A stretch of 28,895 nt of DNA from CAZALT01 sp964485515 (lineage in GTDB: Bacteria; Actinomycetota; Acidimicrobiia; Acidimicrobiales; Acidimicrobilacustridaceae). The stretch lies in contig CAZALT010000026.1 in the NCBI GenBank assembly GCA_964485515.1, positions 1 to 28,895 of the forward strand, read 5' to 3'. Made by a program: the position numbers and the translations under genes. The notes below the pieces were generated by a model, which had not been told where the DNA came from, ran no database searches, and worked only from the letters and a program-made list of their open reading frames with translations. Shown here in pieces: positions 6,125 to 13,780 of this stretch. The first letter of the stretch is position 1, and each line of letters opens with the position of its first letter.

Positions 6125-6820
6125 TCAGGTCGACGGCGGGAGGTCGGCGTGCTGGCGGATCCAGGTGTGCATGGCGATGCCCGACGCCACACCCGCGTTG
6201 ATCGAGCGGGTCGAGCCGAACTGGGCGATCGAGCAGACCACCGCGGACGCGGCGAGGGCCTCGGGCGACAGACCGGGCCCCTCCTGGCCGAACAGCAGCA
6301 CGCCGCGCTCCGGGAGCCGCTCGTGCTCGAGCGGGACCGCGCCCGGCACCAGGTCGATACCCACGATCTCGACGCCCGCCTCGGCCGCCCAACCCGCGAA
6401 CGCCTCGACCGTCGGGTGATGCCGGATGTGCTGGTACCGGTCGGTCACCATCGCGCCGCGCCGATTCCACTTCTTGCGGCCGATCACATGGACCTCGGCC
6501 GCCAGGAACGCGTTGGCGTTGCGCACGACCGTGCCGATGTTGAAGTCGTGCTGCCAGTTCTCGATCGCCACGTGGAACGGGTGCCGCCGGGTGTCGAGGT
6601 CGGCCACGATCGCCTCGTGCGACCAGTACCGGTAGCGGTCGAGCACGTTGCGCCGATCGCCCGCGGCGACCAGCGCCGGATCGAAGCGGGGGTCGTCCGG
6701 GACCGCCTCGCCCGGATGCTCGAGCACCCACGGACCGACACCGACCACAGGCCCCGACCCGGACACGGGCTCGCGTCCTGTCTCCACGCCGGGCTCCGGC
6801 TCGGGTTGGCGGGTACCCAC
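6125..6820 (-). CDS. SpoU/TrmH-family RNA 2'-O-methyltransferase (231 aa)
   Basis: The three SpoU motifs are present: N-x-G-T-V-V-R-N-A-N-A-F (motif 1), LLFGQEGPGLS (motif 2) and SIAQFGSTRSINAGVASGIA (motif 3). Together they form the knotted SAM-binding site and catalytic arginine of TrmH-type enzymes that methylate ribose in tRNA or rRNA. Residues 1-45 are a low-complexity, proline/glycine-rich lead followed by an added N-terminal segment seen in some actinobacterial members. The GTG at 6820 starts 10 bases after the hemC stop, so this is the last gene of the rex-hem operon. A shorter start inside the low-complexity lead is possible. The RNA target is unknown. Confidence 0.85.
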   Translation of the reverse strand: MGTRQPEPEPGVETGREPVSGSGPVVGVGPWVLEHPGEAVPDDPRFDPALVAAGDRRNVLDRYRYWSHEAIVADLDTRRHPFHVAIENWQHDFNIGTVVRNANAFLAAEVHVIGRKKWNRRGAMVTDRYQHIRHHPTVEAFAGWAAEAGVEIVGIDLVPGAVPLEHERLPERGVLLFGQEGPGLSPEALAASAVVCSIAQFGSTRSINAGVASGIAMHTWIRQHADLPPST

Positions 6821-6830
6821 GGGACCGGCG

Positions 6831-7799
6831 TCAGCCGCGGAGGTCGAGGCCGTCGGGGGCCTGGCCGAGCAGGTCGCGCGCCACCGATCGGCCGAGCTGC
6901 TCGGGCGTCACCCCCGCACCGGCCACCGCCGTGGCCCGCAACAGCACCTTCGCATCGCGAGACGCGAGGAGCCCTTCGATCTCCAGGGTTGGTGCGCCGT
7001 CGGTCAGGTCGTCCTCGTCGACGGTGGCGAACGCACCCGCCGGCAGGTCGCAATCGCCGCCCAGCTCCTGGAGGAACCCCCGCTCGGCCTCGACGGCCCG
7101 ACGCGACGAGCCGTGCTCGATGGAGCCGAGCAGCCCACGCAGCTCTCGATCGGCGGGCCGGTCACCCGCACGGCTCTCGATCACCAGCGCACCCTGAGCG
7201 ACCTGCGGCAGCATCACGCCGGTGGGGAGGATCTCGTGCTCGACGTCGGCGAGGTCGATGCCGAGGCGCACGATGGCCGCCACCGCCATCACGATGGCGC
7301 CACCCTCGGGGATCCGATCGAGCCGTGTGGCGATGTTGCCCCGCAAGCCGACGAACGTGAGATCCGGACGCGCCCACGCCAGCTGCACCTGACGACGGAT
7401 CGAGCCCGTCGCCACCGTCGAACCTGGGGCGAGGTTCACCAACGACGAACCCACCAGCACGTCACGCGGATCGGCGCGGTGCGGCACGGCGGCGATGACC
7501 AGGCCGTCGGGCGTGACCGCAGGAAGATCCTTGCCCGAGTGCACGGCGATGTCGGCCCGGCCATCGAGCACCGCGGCCTGCACCTCCTTGACGAACACGC
7601 CCTTGCCGCCGATCTCGGACAGCGGCGAGGTGAGGTCGCGGTCGCCCGACGTCTCGACCACCACCGGCTCGACGACGACCTTGCGGCCCGCCACCACCCC
7701 GGCACGGTGCAGGAGCCGGGCGACGTGGTCGGCCTGCCAACGCGCCAGCGCGCTGCCGCGCGTCGCGGCACGAACGACGAGCGGATCGGTCGCGGTCAT
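6831..7799 (-). CDS. hemC: Hydroxymethylbilane synthase (porphobilinogen deaminase, 322 aa)
   Basis: The enzyme joins four porphobilinogen units into hydroxymethylbilane on a dipyrromethane cofactor in tetrapyrrole synthesis. The N-terminus RAATRGSALARWQA is the family signature. HSGKDLP (88-93 region) holds the catalytic Asp91, GSIRRQVQL and GLRGNIATRLD bind substrate carboxylates, and Cys250 in LGGDCDLPAG is the expected cofactor attachment residue. Length and start (ATG 7799) are normal. It follows hemA by 47 bases and precedes the SpoU methyltransferase by 10. No hemD or hemB follows it here, unlike the Streptomyces and Mycobacterium clusters. Confidence 0.96.
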   Translation of the reverse strand: MTATDPLVVRAATRGSALARWQADHVARLLHRAGVVAGRKVVVEPVVVETSGDRDLTSPLSEIGGKGVFVKEVQAAVLDGRADIAVHSGKDLPAVTPDGLVIAAVPHRADPRDVLVGSSLVNLAPGSTVATGSIRRQVQLAWARPDLTFVGLRGNIATRLDRIPEGGAIVMAVAAIVRLGIDLADVEHEILPTGVMLPQVAQGALVIESRAGDRPADRELRGLLGSIEHGSSRRAVEAERGFLQELGGDCDLPAGAFATVDEDDLTDGAPTLEIEGLLASRDAKVLLRATAVAGAGVTPEQLGRSVARDLLGQAPDGLDLRG

Positions 7800-7846
7800 C
7801 GAACCGGCGCTCCACGTCGGATGAGCTGCAACCCGGACGACAAGGC

Positions 7847-9124
7847 TCAGAGGCCGTAGAGGCGGCGCACCGACTCGGTCATGCGCTCGGCGCGGGCGGT
7901 GCCCGCCGCGTCCTTGAGCTCGACGGTGGGGCCGTGCAGCAACTTGGCCACCAGCGCCCGGGTGAGCGCCTCGACCGCGTCGTGCTGCTTCGGATCGAGG
8001 TCGCCGAGGCGCGCCGAGAAGCGATCGAGCTCGGCGAGCCGCACCGCTTCGCCCTGCTCGCGCAGCGCGACGATGAGCGGTGCGACCTCGTGGGCCGAGC
8101 TCGAGGTGAGGAACCGCGCCACCTCCTCCTCGACGATGACCGCCACCGCCGACATCTCGCCCCGACGGGCGGTGACACCTCGCTCGGCGAACGCCCGGAG
8201 GTCGTCCATGTCGAGCAGGCTGACGCCGGGCAGATCGGCGGCGGCCGGGTCGACGTCGCGCGGCACGGCAACGTCGACGATGAGCAGGTCGCGCCCCGAC
8301 GGGACCTCGGGAGCGAAGCGGCTCCGCATGATCCGATCGATGTCGGAGTGCTCGAGCAGCATCGAGGTGGCCCCCGTGCCGGTGAGGAGCAGATCGACCT
8401 CGGCGAGGGCGTCGTCGAGATCGGCCAGCCGGACCGCCCTGCCGCCCACCCGCGCCGCGAGATCGACGGCGCGATCCCAGGTGCGGTTGGCGATGCGCAC
8501 GTCGGCGACACCCGCGGCGACGAGCGAGCGGATCATGCCCTCACCCATCTCCCCCGCCCCCACGACGAGGATGGAGCGATCGGTCAGATCGCCCAGGCGG
8601 TCAGCGGCCATGGCCACCGCGGCGGTGGACACCGACGCGACGTGATGGGAGATGTCGGTCTCGGTGCGAGCCCGCTTGCCGACCTCGACCGCTCGACGGA
8701 ACAACAGGTTGAGGGTGGGCCCGATCGAGCCCTCCTCCTGGGCGCGCTCCCAGGCGGTGCGCACCTGACCGAGGATCTCGGCCTCGCCGACCACGGCCGA
8801 ATCGAGCCCCGCGGCGACCGAGAAGAGGTGCGTGACCGCCTGGTCGTCGTAGTGGACGTAGAGGTGGTCGCTGAACGCCTCGGGCGGCAGGAACGCCGTC
8901 TCGGAGAGGAACGAGCGCACATCGTCGTAGGCGGCGTGGAACCGCTCGGCGAGGATGTAGATCTCGGTGCGGTTGCACGTCGACAGCACCACGGCTTCGC
9001 TGACGTTGTCGCGCGACGACACGTCGTGCAGCGCCTTGGGCAGGCCCGACGCGTCGACGGTCATGCGTTCGAGGAGGTCGAGCGGAACCGTGCGGTGGTT
9101 CAGCCCGATGACGACGACAGACAC
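7847..9124 (-). CDS. hemA: Glutamyl-tRNA reductase (425 aa)
   Basis: It catalyses the first committed step of the C5 pathway, NADPH-dependent reduction of glutamyl-tRNA to glutamate-1-semialdehyde. The signature LSTCNRTEIY carries the catalytic Cys50. The segment after it (residues 80-160) is the tRNA/substrate-recognition region, SILVVGAGEMGEG near residue 185 is the NADPH Rossmann loop, and the C-terminal 90 residues form the helical dimerisation domain. The ATG at 9124 overlaps the end of the upstream siroheme gene by 25 bases, which indicates translational coupling. It lies in an operon with rex, matching the redox control of haem synthesis known in Streptomyces. Confidence 0.97.
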   Translation of the reverse strand: MSVVVIGLNHRTVPLDLLERMTVDASGLPKALHDVSSRDNVSEAVVLSTCNRTEIYILAERFHAAYDDVRSFLSETAFLPPEAFSDHLYVHYDDQAVTHLFSVAAGLDSAVVGEAEILGQVRTAWERAQEEGSIGPTLNLLFRRAVEVGKRARTETDISHHVASVSTAAVAMAADRLGDLTDRSILVVGAGEMGEGMIRSLVAAGVADVRIANRTWDRAVDLAARVGGRAVRLADLDDALAEVDLLLTGTGATSMLLEHSDIDRIMRSRFAPEVPSGRDLLIVDVAVPRDVDPAAADLPGVSLLDMDDLRAFAERGVTARRGEMSAVAVIVEEEVARFLTSSSAHEVAPLIVALREQGEAVRLAELDRFSARLGDLDPKQHDAVEALTRALVAKLLHGPTVELKDAAGTARAERMTESVRRLYGL

Positions 9125-9735
9125 GCCTGGAGGCGCTCCTTCGCTTCGATGAGACGGCCTTCTCGGAGAAGCTCCAGCATCCCCGAATCCAGTGCCCCCT
9201 GCCAGTCGAGCCCCTCGGTGCTGCGGCCCTCGGCATGGAGCCGGTCGCGCTCGGCGGCGACCACGTCGACCAGTGTGGCGTACTCGGCCCCGAACTCCTC
9301 GCCGAACCGGGTGCGCAGCCAGCGCGACACGGCCGGGGCACGGCCCCGGGTGGAGAACGTGATGAGCAGGTCGCCCTGGCGGATGCGGGCCGGGAGGGTG
9401 ACCGCGGCGTTGTCGGGATCGTCGACACCGTTGACCCAGATGCCTTCGGCCTCGCCGTCGGCGAGCACCGCGGCGTTGACCGACGGGTCACCGGTGGCCG
9501 ACACCACGAACCGGAACCCGCGCACATCGCCCGGCTCGTAGGACCGCTCGACCAGGGTGAGCGTGTCGAGGTCGCGCAGCTCGGAGACGATCTCGGGAGC
9601 GACCACGGTGACCACCGCACCACAGGCCACGAGCTCGACCACCTTGGACAACGCCACCCTGCCGCCGCCCACCACCAGCACGCGACGCCCGTCGAGCACC
9701 AGGTTCACGGGGTAGAGGCGGGGCAGGTCGGCCAT
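9100..9735 (-). CDS. Precorrin-2 dehydrogenase / siroheme synthase N-terminal domain (211 aa)
   Basis: The protein matches the NAD-dependent N-domain of CysG (Met8/SirC type), which oxidises precorrin-2 to sirohydrochlorin and in some members also inserts iron. Near the N-terminus Y-P-V-N-L-x-L-D-G-R-R-V-L-V-V-G-G-G is the family start and Rossmann glycine loop. The following VVSATGDPSVN and the central LPARIRQGDLLITFSTRGRAPA stretch, with its conserved S-T-x-G-x-A-P, are also family features. There is no methyltransferase (CysG C-terminal) domain. It lies between rex and hemA and overlaps hemA by 25 bases, so siroheme and haem branches are made from one transcript. Confidence 0.93.
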   Translation of the reverse strand: MADLPRLYPVNLVLDGRRVLVVGGGRVALSKVVELVACGAVVTVVAPEIVSELRDLDTLTLVERSYEPGDVRGFRFVVSATGDPSVNAAVLADGEAEGIWVNGVDDPDNAAVTLPARIRQGDLLITFSTRGRAPAVSRWLRTRFGEEFGAEYATLVDVVAAERDRLHAEGRSTEGLDWQGALDSGMLELLREGRLIEAKERLQACLSSSSG

Positions 9736-9754
9736 GGGAGACCTCAGTCCACCA

Positions 9755-10441
9755 TCAAGACGGCCGCGGCGTCGAAGACGACGTGCCGTCGCGCGGCGTC
9801 ACGGCCAGTCCGTCGCGCTGGCGATAGAAGCTCAGGATCTGCAGCTCGAGGGCGAGATCGACCTTGCGCACCGAGACGGGCTCGGACACCGAGATGAGCG
9901 CCGGCGCGAAGTTGAGGACCGAGGTGATGCCCGCCGCGACCAGCAGGTCGGCCACGCGCTGGGCTCCCGAGGCCGGTACGGCGATGATGCCGATGGCGGC
10001 ACCGACCTCGTCGGAGATGATCGGCAGGTCGTCGATGCTGCGCACGGTGATGTCGCCGATGGCCTGGCCCACCTTGGCCGGATCGGCATCGACGATGGCC
10101 GCCACCGGAAAGCCGCGCTCGCCGAACCCGCCGTAGTTGGCCAGTGCAGCACCGAGGTTGCCGGCACCCACGATGATGACCGGCCACTCCTGGGTGAGGC
10201 CGAGCGCCCGACTCATCTGGAACAGCAGGTACTCGACGTCGTAGCCGACGCCCCGCGTCCCGTACGAGCCCAGGTACGACAGGTCCTTGCGCACCTTCGC
10301 CGCGTTCACCCCCGCCATGTCCGCCAGCCGCTCCGAGGAGATCGTGCCGACCATGTCCTCGGCCAGCTCGATCAGGCTGCGCAGATACACCGGGAGCCGC
10401 GCCACGGTTGCCTCCGGAATCCGGCGACTTCCTTGCTCCAT
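9755..10441 (-). CDS. rex: Redox-sensing transcriptional repressor Rex (228 aa)
   Basis: Rex senses the NADH/NAD+ ratio and represses respiratory and redox genes when NADH is low. The N-terminal winged helix (IPEATVARLPVYLRSL, then SSERLADMAGVNAAKVRKDL) and the G-S-Y-G-T-R-G-V-G-Y hinge are canonical. VIIVGAGNLGAALANY is the dinucleotide-binding loop. A C-terminal helix (LALELQILSFYRQ) swaps between dimer subunits. The ATG at 10441 is preferred over the TTG at 10456 because it begins just before the conserved R-x-I-P-E. It heads the operon with the siroheme gene, hemA, hemC and the SpoU methyltransferase. A possible own operator lies at 10460-10477. Confidence 0.96.
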   Translation of the reverse strand: MEQGSRRIPEATVARLPVYLRSLIELAEDMVGTISSERLADMAGVNAAKVRKDLSYLGSYGTRGVGYDVEYLLFQMSRALGLTQEWPVIIVGAGNLGAALANYGGFGERGFPVAAIVDADPAKVGQAIGDITVRSIDDLPIISDEVGAAIGIIAVPASGAQRVADLLVAAGITSVLNFAPALISVSEPVSVRKVDLALELQILSFYRQRDGLAVTPRDGTSSSTPRPS

Positions 10442-10459
10442 GGCCGGAGAGTACAAGGC

Positions 10460-10477
10460 TCGTGCATGGCTTCACAA
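10460..10477 (-). promoter_or_regulatory. Candidate Rex operator upstream of rex
   Basis: Read on the minus strand, TTGTGAA-GCCA-TGCACGA matches the Rex box TTGTGAA-N4-TTCACAA in all seven bases of the left arm and five of seven of the right. A second TTGTGAA half-site lies at 10494-10500. The site is 18 bases before the rex ATG, which fits autoregulation. Confidence 0.45.
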
Positions 10478-10799
10478 AGTCACGTACCCCTCGTTCACAA
10501 GCGCACGTGACCCCCGGCTCCCCCGCCCGCGCGCACCGCGGTGTGGCAGGTCGTTCGACCGAACGCTTGTCCACCGCCGTGCGCGGGCACCCCGACGGGC
10601 CCCGAAGAACCCGGTCGCCGGCGCTCGGAACTGGAACGCCGCAACTCTTCGGCATGGCACAGCCCGGACCGGGAAGGACGAGTCCTCGTCCGACGAACCC
10701 CGCCGACGAGAAGCCGGCCCAACCAAATCTCCGCCCAGCTACATCCCCGCCGGCGAAACCTTCGCTCAACCTGGTGCGCCGAGAGGTCGAAAGGACTAC
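10478..10799. other. Divergent intergenic region between rex and the CAP-domain gene
   Basis: I see no gene here. It holds a second Rex-like half-site (10494-10500), a palindrome CGTTCG-AC-CGAACG (10552-10565) and an exact inverted repeat GGACGAG/CTCGTCC (10676-10691) in the long leader of the CAP-domain gene. I compared it by eye with ydaO and c-di-GMP riboswitches and found no convincing core motifs. Confidence 0.4.
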
Positions 10800-11585
10800 G
10801 TGCCCCACCTGCGAACCCAGTGCCCATCACGCCGTGCCCCGAGGCGATGCGCCCGGCCGGCCCGGACCCTGGTCGCCGCCCTTGCCGTTGCCGTGCTGGC
10901 CGTGGTCGGCGCCCTCGGCTCCGGGTCCGCGCCCGCGGCCGCGCAGTCCAACGACGTGGGCGCCTATCTGTCGCACATCAACGCCCTTCGTTCCTCGGTC
11001 GGTGCCCCACCGCTCCAGCTCGACGGAACGCTCAACTCCCTCGCCCACGGCTGGGCCCAGAACCTGGCCAACCGAGGTGCCCTGGCCCACGCCGGCGACC
11101 TCTCCTCCGGGGTCAGCGCGCCGTGGACCAAGCTCGGCGAGAACGTGGGCATGGGTCCCGACACCACCACCATCTTCAACGCTTTCGTGGGCAGCTCGTC
11201 GCACTACCAGAACCTCGTCGACCCGGCGTTCACCCACGTGGGCATCGGCGTCGTGTGGGTCGGGTCCGTGCAGTACACCGCGCACCGCTTCATGGCCGTG
11301 GGCGGCGGCACCGGCGCCATCGCCCCGAGCGATGGCGGCACCGGCGCAAGCTCCGGTGGCCCCAGCAGCTCCCCCGCTGGCGGGGGCACCGGCGCCGCGG
11401 CGAACCCTGGGTCCGGCGGCGGCTCGCCGGCCGGCGGACAACCCATGGCGACGCCGGCAGCCGCCGACACCCTCGACAGCGGCGGCACCCCCGCGGCGCC
11501 CGCATCGGCTCCCGTGCAGCCGCCGCCGGCGAGCGCCCAACGGGTCGGCGCCATCGTCGCGGCGCTCCGCGCCATCCCGAGCTGA
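10800..11585 (+). CDS. Secreted CAP-domain (SCP/PR-1-like) protein with Gly/Pro-rich tail (261 aa)
   Basis: The GTG at 10800 follows an AAAGGA ribosome-binding site. Residues 1-22 are basic with several arginines, 23-44 are hydrophobic, and the A-P-A-A-A-Q region (about 45-49) is a probable signal-peptidase site. Residues 52-168 are a CAP domain: HINALRSSVGAPPLQLD, a conserved LAHA with His97, the GENVG motif with Glu114, and FTHVGIGVV with His146. This arrangement is typical of the bacterial CAP superfamily, whose functions are mostly unknown. The tail (170-250) is low-complexity Gly/Ser/Pro/Ala, like a wall-spanning linker. No sortase signal is visible. The leader is long (about 340 bases to rex), so post-transcriptional control is possible. 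Confidence 0.85.
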   Translation: MPHLRTQCPSRRAPRRCARPARTLVAALAVAVLAVVGALGSGSAPAAAQSNDVGAYLSHINALRSSVGAPPLQLDGTLNSLAHGWAQNLANRGALAHAGDLSSGVSAPWTKLGENVGMGPDTTTIFNAFVGSSSHYQNLVDPAFTHVGIGVVWVGSVQYTAHRFMAVGGGTGAIAPSDGGTGASSGGPSSSPAGGGTGAAANPGSGGGSPAGGQPMATPAAADTLDSGGTPAAPASAPVQPPPASAQRVGAIVAALRAIPS

Positions 11586-11669
11586 TCGACCCACCTCGAT
11601 CGAGGCTCCCCGCTGCTCGACCGAGACACCCTCCCCGGACCGCCCGACCCGCCGACACCCCCCGAACGC

Positions 11670-12827
11670 GTGCAGACTCCCCCGGTGAACCTCCCCCAGA
11701 CCGATCGCAGCGTTGCGGCCTCCGCCGGCCCGCCGATCCCCACCACGACCTCGGTGCCCGCGGCGAGCCCGGTCCCCACCACGACGCCGGGCTCGGCTCC
11801 GGCCATCACGCTCGACGGCGTCACCCGCCGCTTCGACAGCGGCGTCGCCGTCGACCACGTCACCTTCGAGCTCGCCGCCGGGGAGGTGCTCGCCCTGCTC
11901 GGACCCAACGGGGCGGGCAAGACCACCACGGTACGGCTACTCAACGGCATCCTGCGTCCCGACGTCGGCTCCTGCTCCGTGCTCGGCCTCAACCCCGAGA
12001 CCGACGGCGAAGAGGTTCGCCGGCTCACCGGTGTCCTCACGGAGAACGCCGGGTTGGACGACCGGTTGACCACCCGGGAGAACCTGGTGTTCACCGCCCG
12101 CATCCGCGGCTTCTCCCCCACCGACGCCCGCCACCGGTCCGACGAGCTGATCGAGCGGTTCGGGCTCGGCGAACGCGCCGACGACCTCACCCAGGGGTTC
12201 TCGACCGGTCAGCGCAAGCGCGTCGCGCTCGCCCGGGCACTCCTGCACGACCCCCAGGTGCTGTTCCTCGACGAGCCCACCTCCGGCCTCGACCCCACCG
12301 GAACCCGCGACGTCGTCCAGCTCGTCCAAGAGCTGGCCGACGAGGGTCGCACCGTGATCCTCGCCACCCACTTCCTCGGCGAGGCCGGCCGACTGGCCGA
12401 CCGCATGGCCGTGCTGCACCGGGGCCGTCTCCGCGCCTTCGGCCAACCCGACGAGATCGCGGCGGGGATCTGGGAGGGCATCGCGGCGTGCGTCGACATC
12501 GGCGCCCCCATCGACGGCGCGACCCGGTCGCTCATCGAAGCGACCCCCGGCGTGCTCGCATCGCAGCCCACCCCCGCCGGCGCCGACCTTCGCGTGCAGG
12601 ACCGCTCGGTGCTGCCGATACTCGTCGCCCGGCTCGTCACGGCCGACGTGCCCGTGTTCGGCATCGAGGCCCTGCCCCCGACGCTCGAAGACGTGTACTT
12701 CGAGATCGAGCGACGCATCCTCGCCGAGACCGGAGACCACGCCATGAGCGACGGGTTCGAGACCTACCGGGCCCCCGGTCGCGACTCGACCCCGCACCCC
12801 GAGGCGCACCCCGAGGTGCAACGGTGA
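11670..12827 (+). CDS. ABC transporter ATP-binding protein (385 aa)
   Basis: The ATPase domain of an ABC-2 exporter starts after a proline/threonine-rich lead (residues 20-45). Walker A is GPNGAGKTT (78-86), the signature loop is an F-S-T-G-Q variant (177-181), Walker B is LFLDEP (198-203), and His234 is the switch histidine. The C-terminal 80 residues form the accessory domain common in NatA/CcmA-like exporter ATPases. The start is a GTG at 11670; a second GTG at 11685 is possible, and neither has a strong ribosome-binding site. It overlaps the permease gene by 4 bases (GTGA), so the two are translationally coupled. The substrate is unknown. Confidence 0.9.
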   Translation: MQTPPVNLPQTDRSVAASAGPPIPTTTSVPAASPVPTTTPGSAPAITLDGVTRRFDSGVAVDHVTFELAAGEVLALLGPNGAGKTTTVRLLNGILRPDVGSCSVLGLNPETDGEEVRRLTGVLTENAGLDDRLTTRENLVFTARIRGFSPTDARHRSDELIERFGLGERADDLTQGFSTGQRKRVALARALLHDPQVLFLDEPTSGLDPTGTRDVVQLVQELADEGRTVILATHFLGEAGRLADRMAVLHRGRLRAFGQPDEIAAGIWEGIAACVDIGAPIDGATRSLIEATPGVLASQPTPAGADLRVQDRSVLPILVARLVTADVPVFGIEALPPTLEDVYFEIERRILAETGDHAMSDGFETYRAPGRDSTPHPEAHPEVQR

Positions 12828-13639
12828 GCGCGCCCGACACCGCGGCGATCCGCGCCGTGGTCGCCAAGGACGTCACCGCCGTGCGCCGGGCCAAGGCGAT
12901 CACGCTCCCCATGATCTTCGTCCCGGTGATCCTCATCGTGGTGCTGCCCATCTCCCTGGGGAGCTTCGCCCGCAGCTCTTCGTCGTCCGACGTGGCATCG
13001 GTGCTGGCGTCACCGCTCCTGTCGGGCCTCGCCGAGCCGATCCTGAGCCTCCCCGAGAAGGAGCAGATGGTCACGCTCGTGCTCGGCTACCTGCTGTCGC
13101 CACTACTGCTCGTGATCCCCCTCATGGTGTCCGCCGTGCTCGCCGCCGACGCCTTCGCCGGCGAGAAGGAACGGCGCACCCTCGAAGGGCTGCTGCACCT
13201 TCCCATCGCCGACCGCGACCTGTTCATCGCCAAGATCCTCAGCGCGTACATCCCCGCCGTCGCCATCACCTGGATCGGTGCGGTCGTCTACGCCGTGATC
13301 AGCAACGTCGTGGCCTGGCCAACGACAGGCCACCTCTTCCTCCCGTTCAGCCAGTGGCTCGTGATGATCCTGTGGGTGGCGCCCGCCGTCGCCCTCCTCG
13401 CGCTCGGGTTGCTCGTCATCGTCAGCTCGCGGGCGCGCACCACCCAGGAGGCCAACCAGCTCGGCGGTGCCGTGATCCTCCCGTTGATCTTCCTCGCCGC
13501 AGGCCAGTCGTCGGCGCTGCTGCTGGCACCGATCGCGGTGGTCGTCGTCGCCGGGGTCGTCGTGTGGGCCCTCGCCCTGGTGCTGGTGTGGGTGAACGCC
13601 AAGCGGTTCACCCGCGACCGCCTCGCGGCACGCGCTTGA
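12824..13639 (+). CDS. ABC-2 type exporter permease (271 aa)
   Basis: Six hydrophobic segments are seen, at roughly residues 24-45, 86-112, 140-165, 184-205, 217-235 and 237-257. Between segments 2 and 3 the cytoplasmic loop GEKERRTLEGLLHLPIADRD is characteristic of NatB/ABC-2 permeases, where it contacts the ATPase. The GTG start at 12824 overlaps the ATPase stop by 4 bases. It pairs with the upstream ATPase as a homodimeric exporter in the cytoplasmic membrane. It converges with the microprotein gene, with two 15-bp direct repeats in the 54-base gap. Confidence 0.88.
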   Translation: MSAPDTAAIRAVVAKDVTAVRRAKAITLPMIFVPVILIVVLPISLGSFARSSSSSDVASVLASPLLSGLAEPILSLPEKEQMVTLVLGYLLSPLLLVIPLMVSAVLAADAFAGEKERRTLEGLLHLPIADRDLFIAKILSAYIPAVAITWIGAVVYAVISNVVAWPTTGHLFLPFSQWLVMILWVAPAVALLALGLLVIVSSRARTTQEANQLGGAVILPLIFLAAGQSSALLLAPIAVVVVAGVVVWALALVLVWVNAKRFTRDRLAARA

Positions 13640-13660
13640 CCGCACACCCGGCGCTCGGAC

Positions 13661-13693
13661 GAGGGCGCCACCGCGGGTGAGGGCGCCACCGCG
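13661..13693. repeat. Two 15-bp direct repeats between convergent genes
   Basis: GAGGGCGCCACCGCG occurs at 13661-13675 and 13679-13693, directly next to the stop codon of the 28-aa microprotein. A role in transcription end is possible but not shown. Confidence 0.7.
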
Positions 13694-13780
13694 TCAGGTC
13701 AAGAAGAAGAGCTGGAGGGTGGCCGCTCCGAGGATGAGCAGCAGCAGCACACCGAGGGCGATGGTGGTTCCGAGCCTCAT
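13694..13780 (-). CDS. 28-aa membrane microprotein coupled to the SAM-hydrolase gene
   Basis: The ATG (13780-13778) overlaps the TGA of the upstream gene in an ATGA arrangement. The product starts MRLGTTIALG, continues as an uninterrupted hydrophobic helix rich in leucine (VLLLLILGAATLQLFFL) and ends in Thr after 28 residues. One positively charged residue at the N-terminus predicts an N-in single-pass topology. Start-stop overlap is the usual actinobacterial sign of translational coupling and also occurs at 12824, 20857, 24902 and 26378 in this window. The ORF is shorter than common gene-finder limits. Function is unknown; a partner in a membrane complex is possible. Confidence 0.6.
   Translation of the reverse strand: MRLGTTIALGVLLLLILGAATLQLFFLT

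Noticed and set aside
10600..10799. Possible c-di-AMP (ydaO) or c-di-GMP riboswitch before the CAP-domain gene
   Set aside because: Hairpins are present but the conserved core sequences of these riboswitches were not found.
10541..13639. A 1032-codon open frame on the plus strand
   Set aside because: Only its last 271 codons (from 12824) encode the permease. The upstream part is an arginine/proline-rich shadow of the CAP and ATPase genes in other frames.
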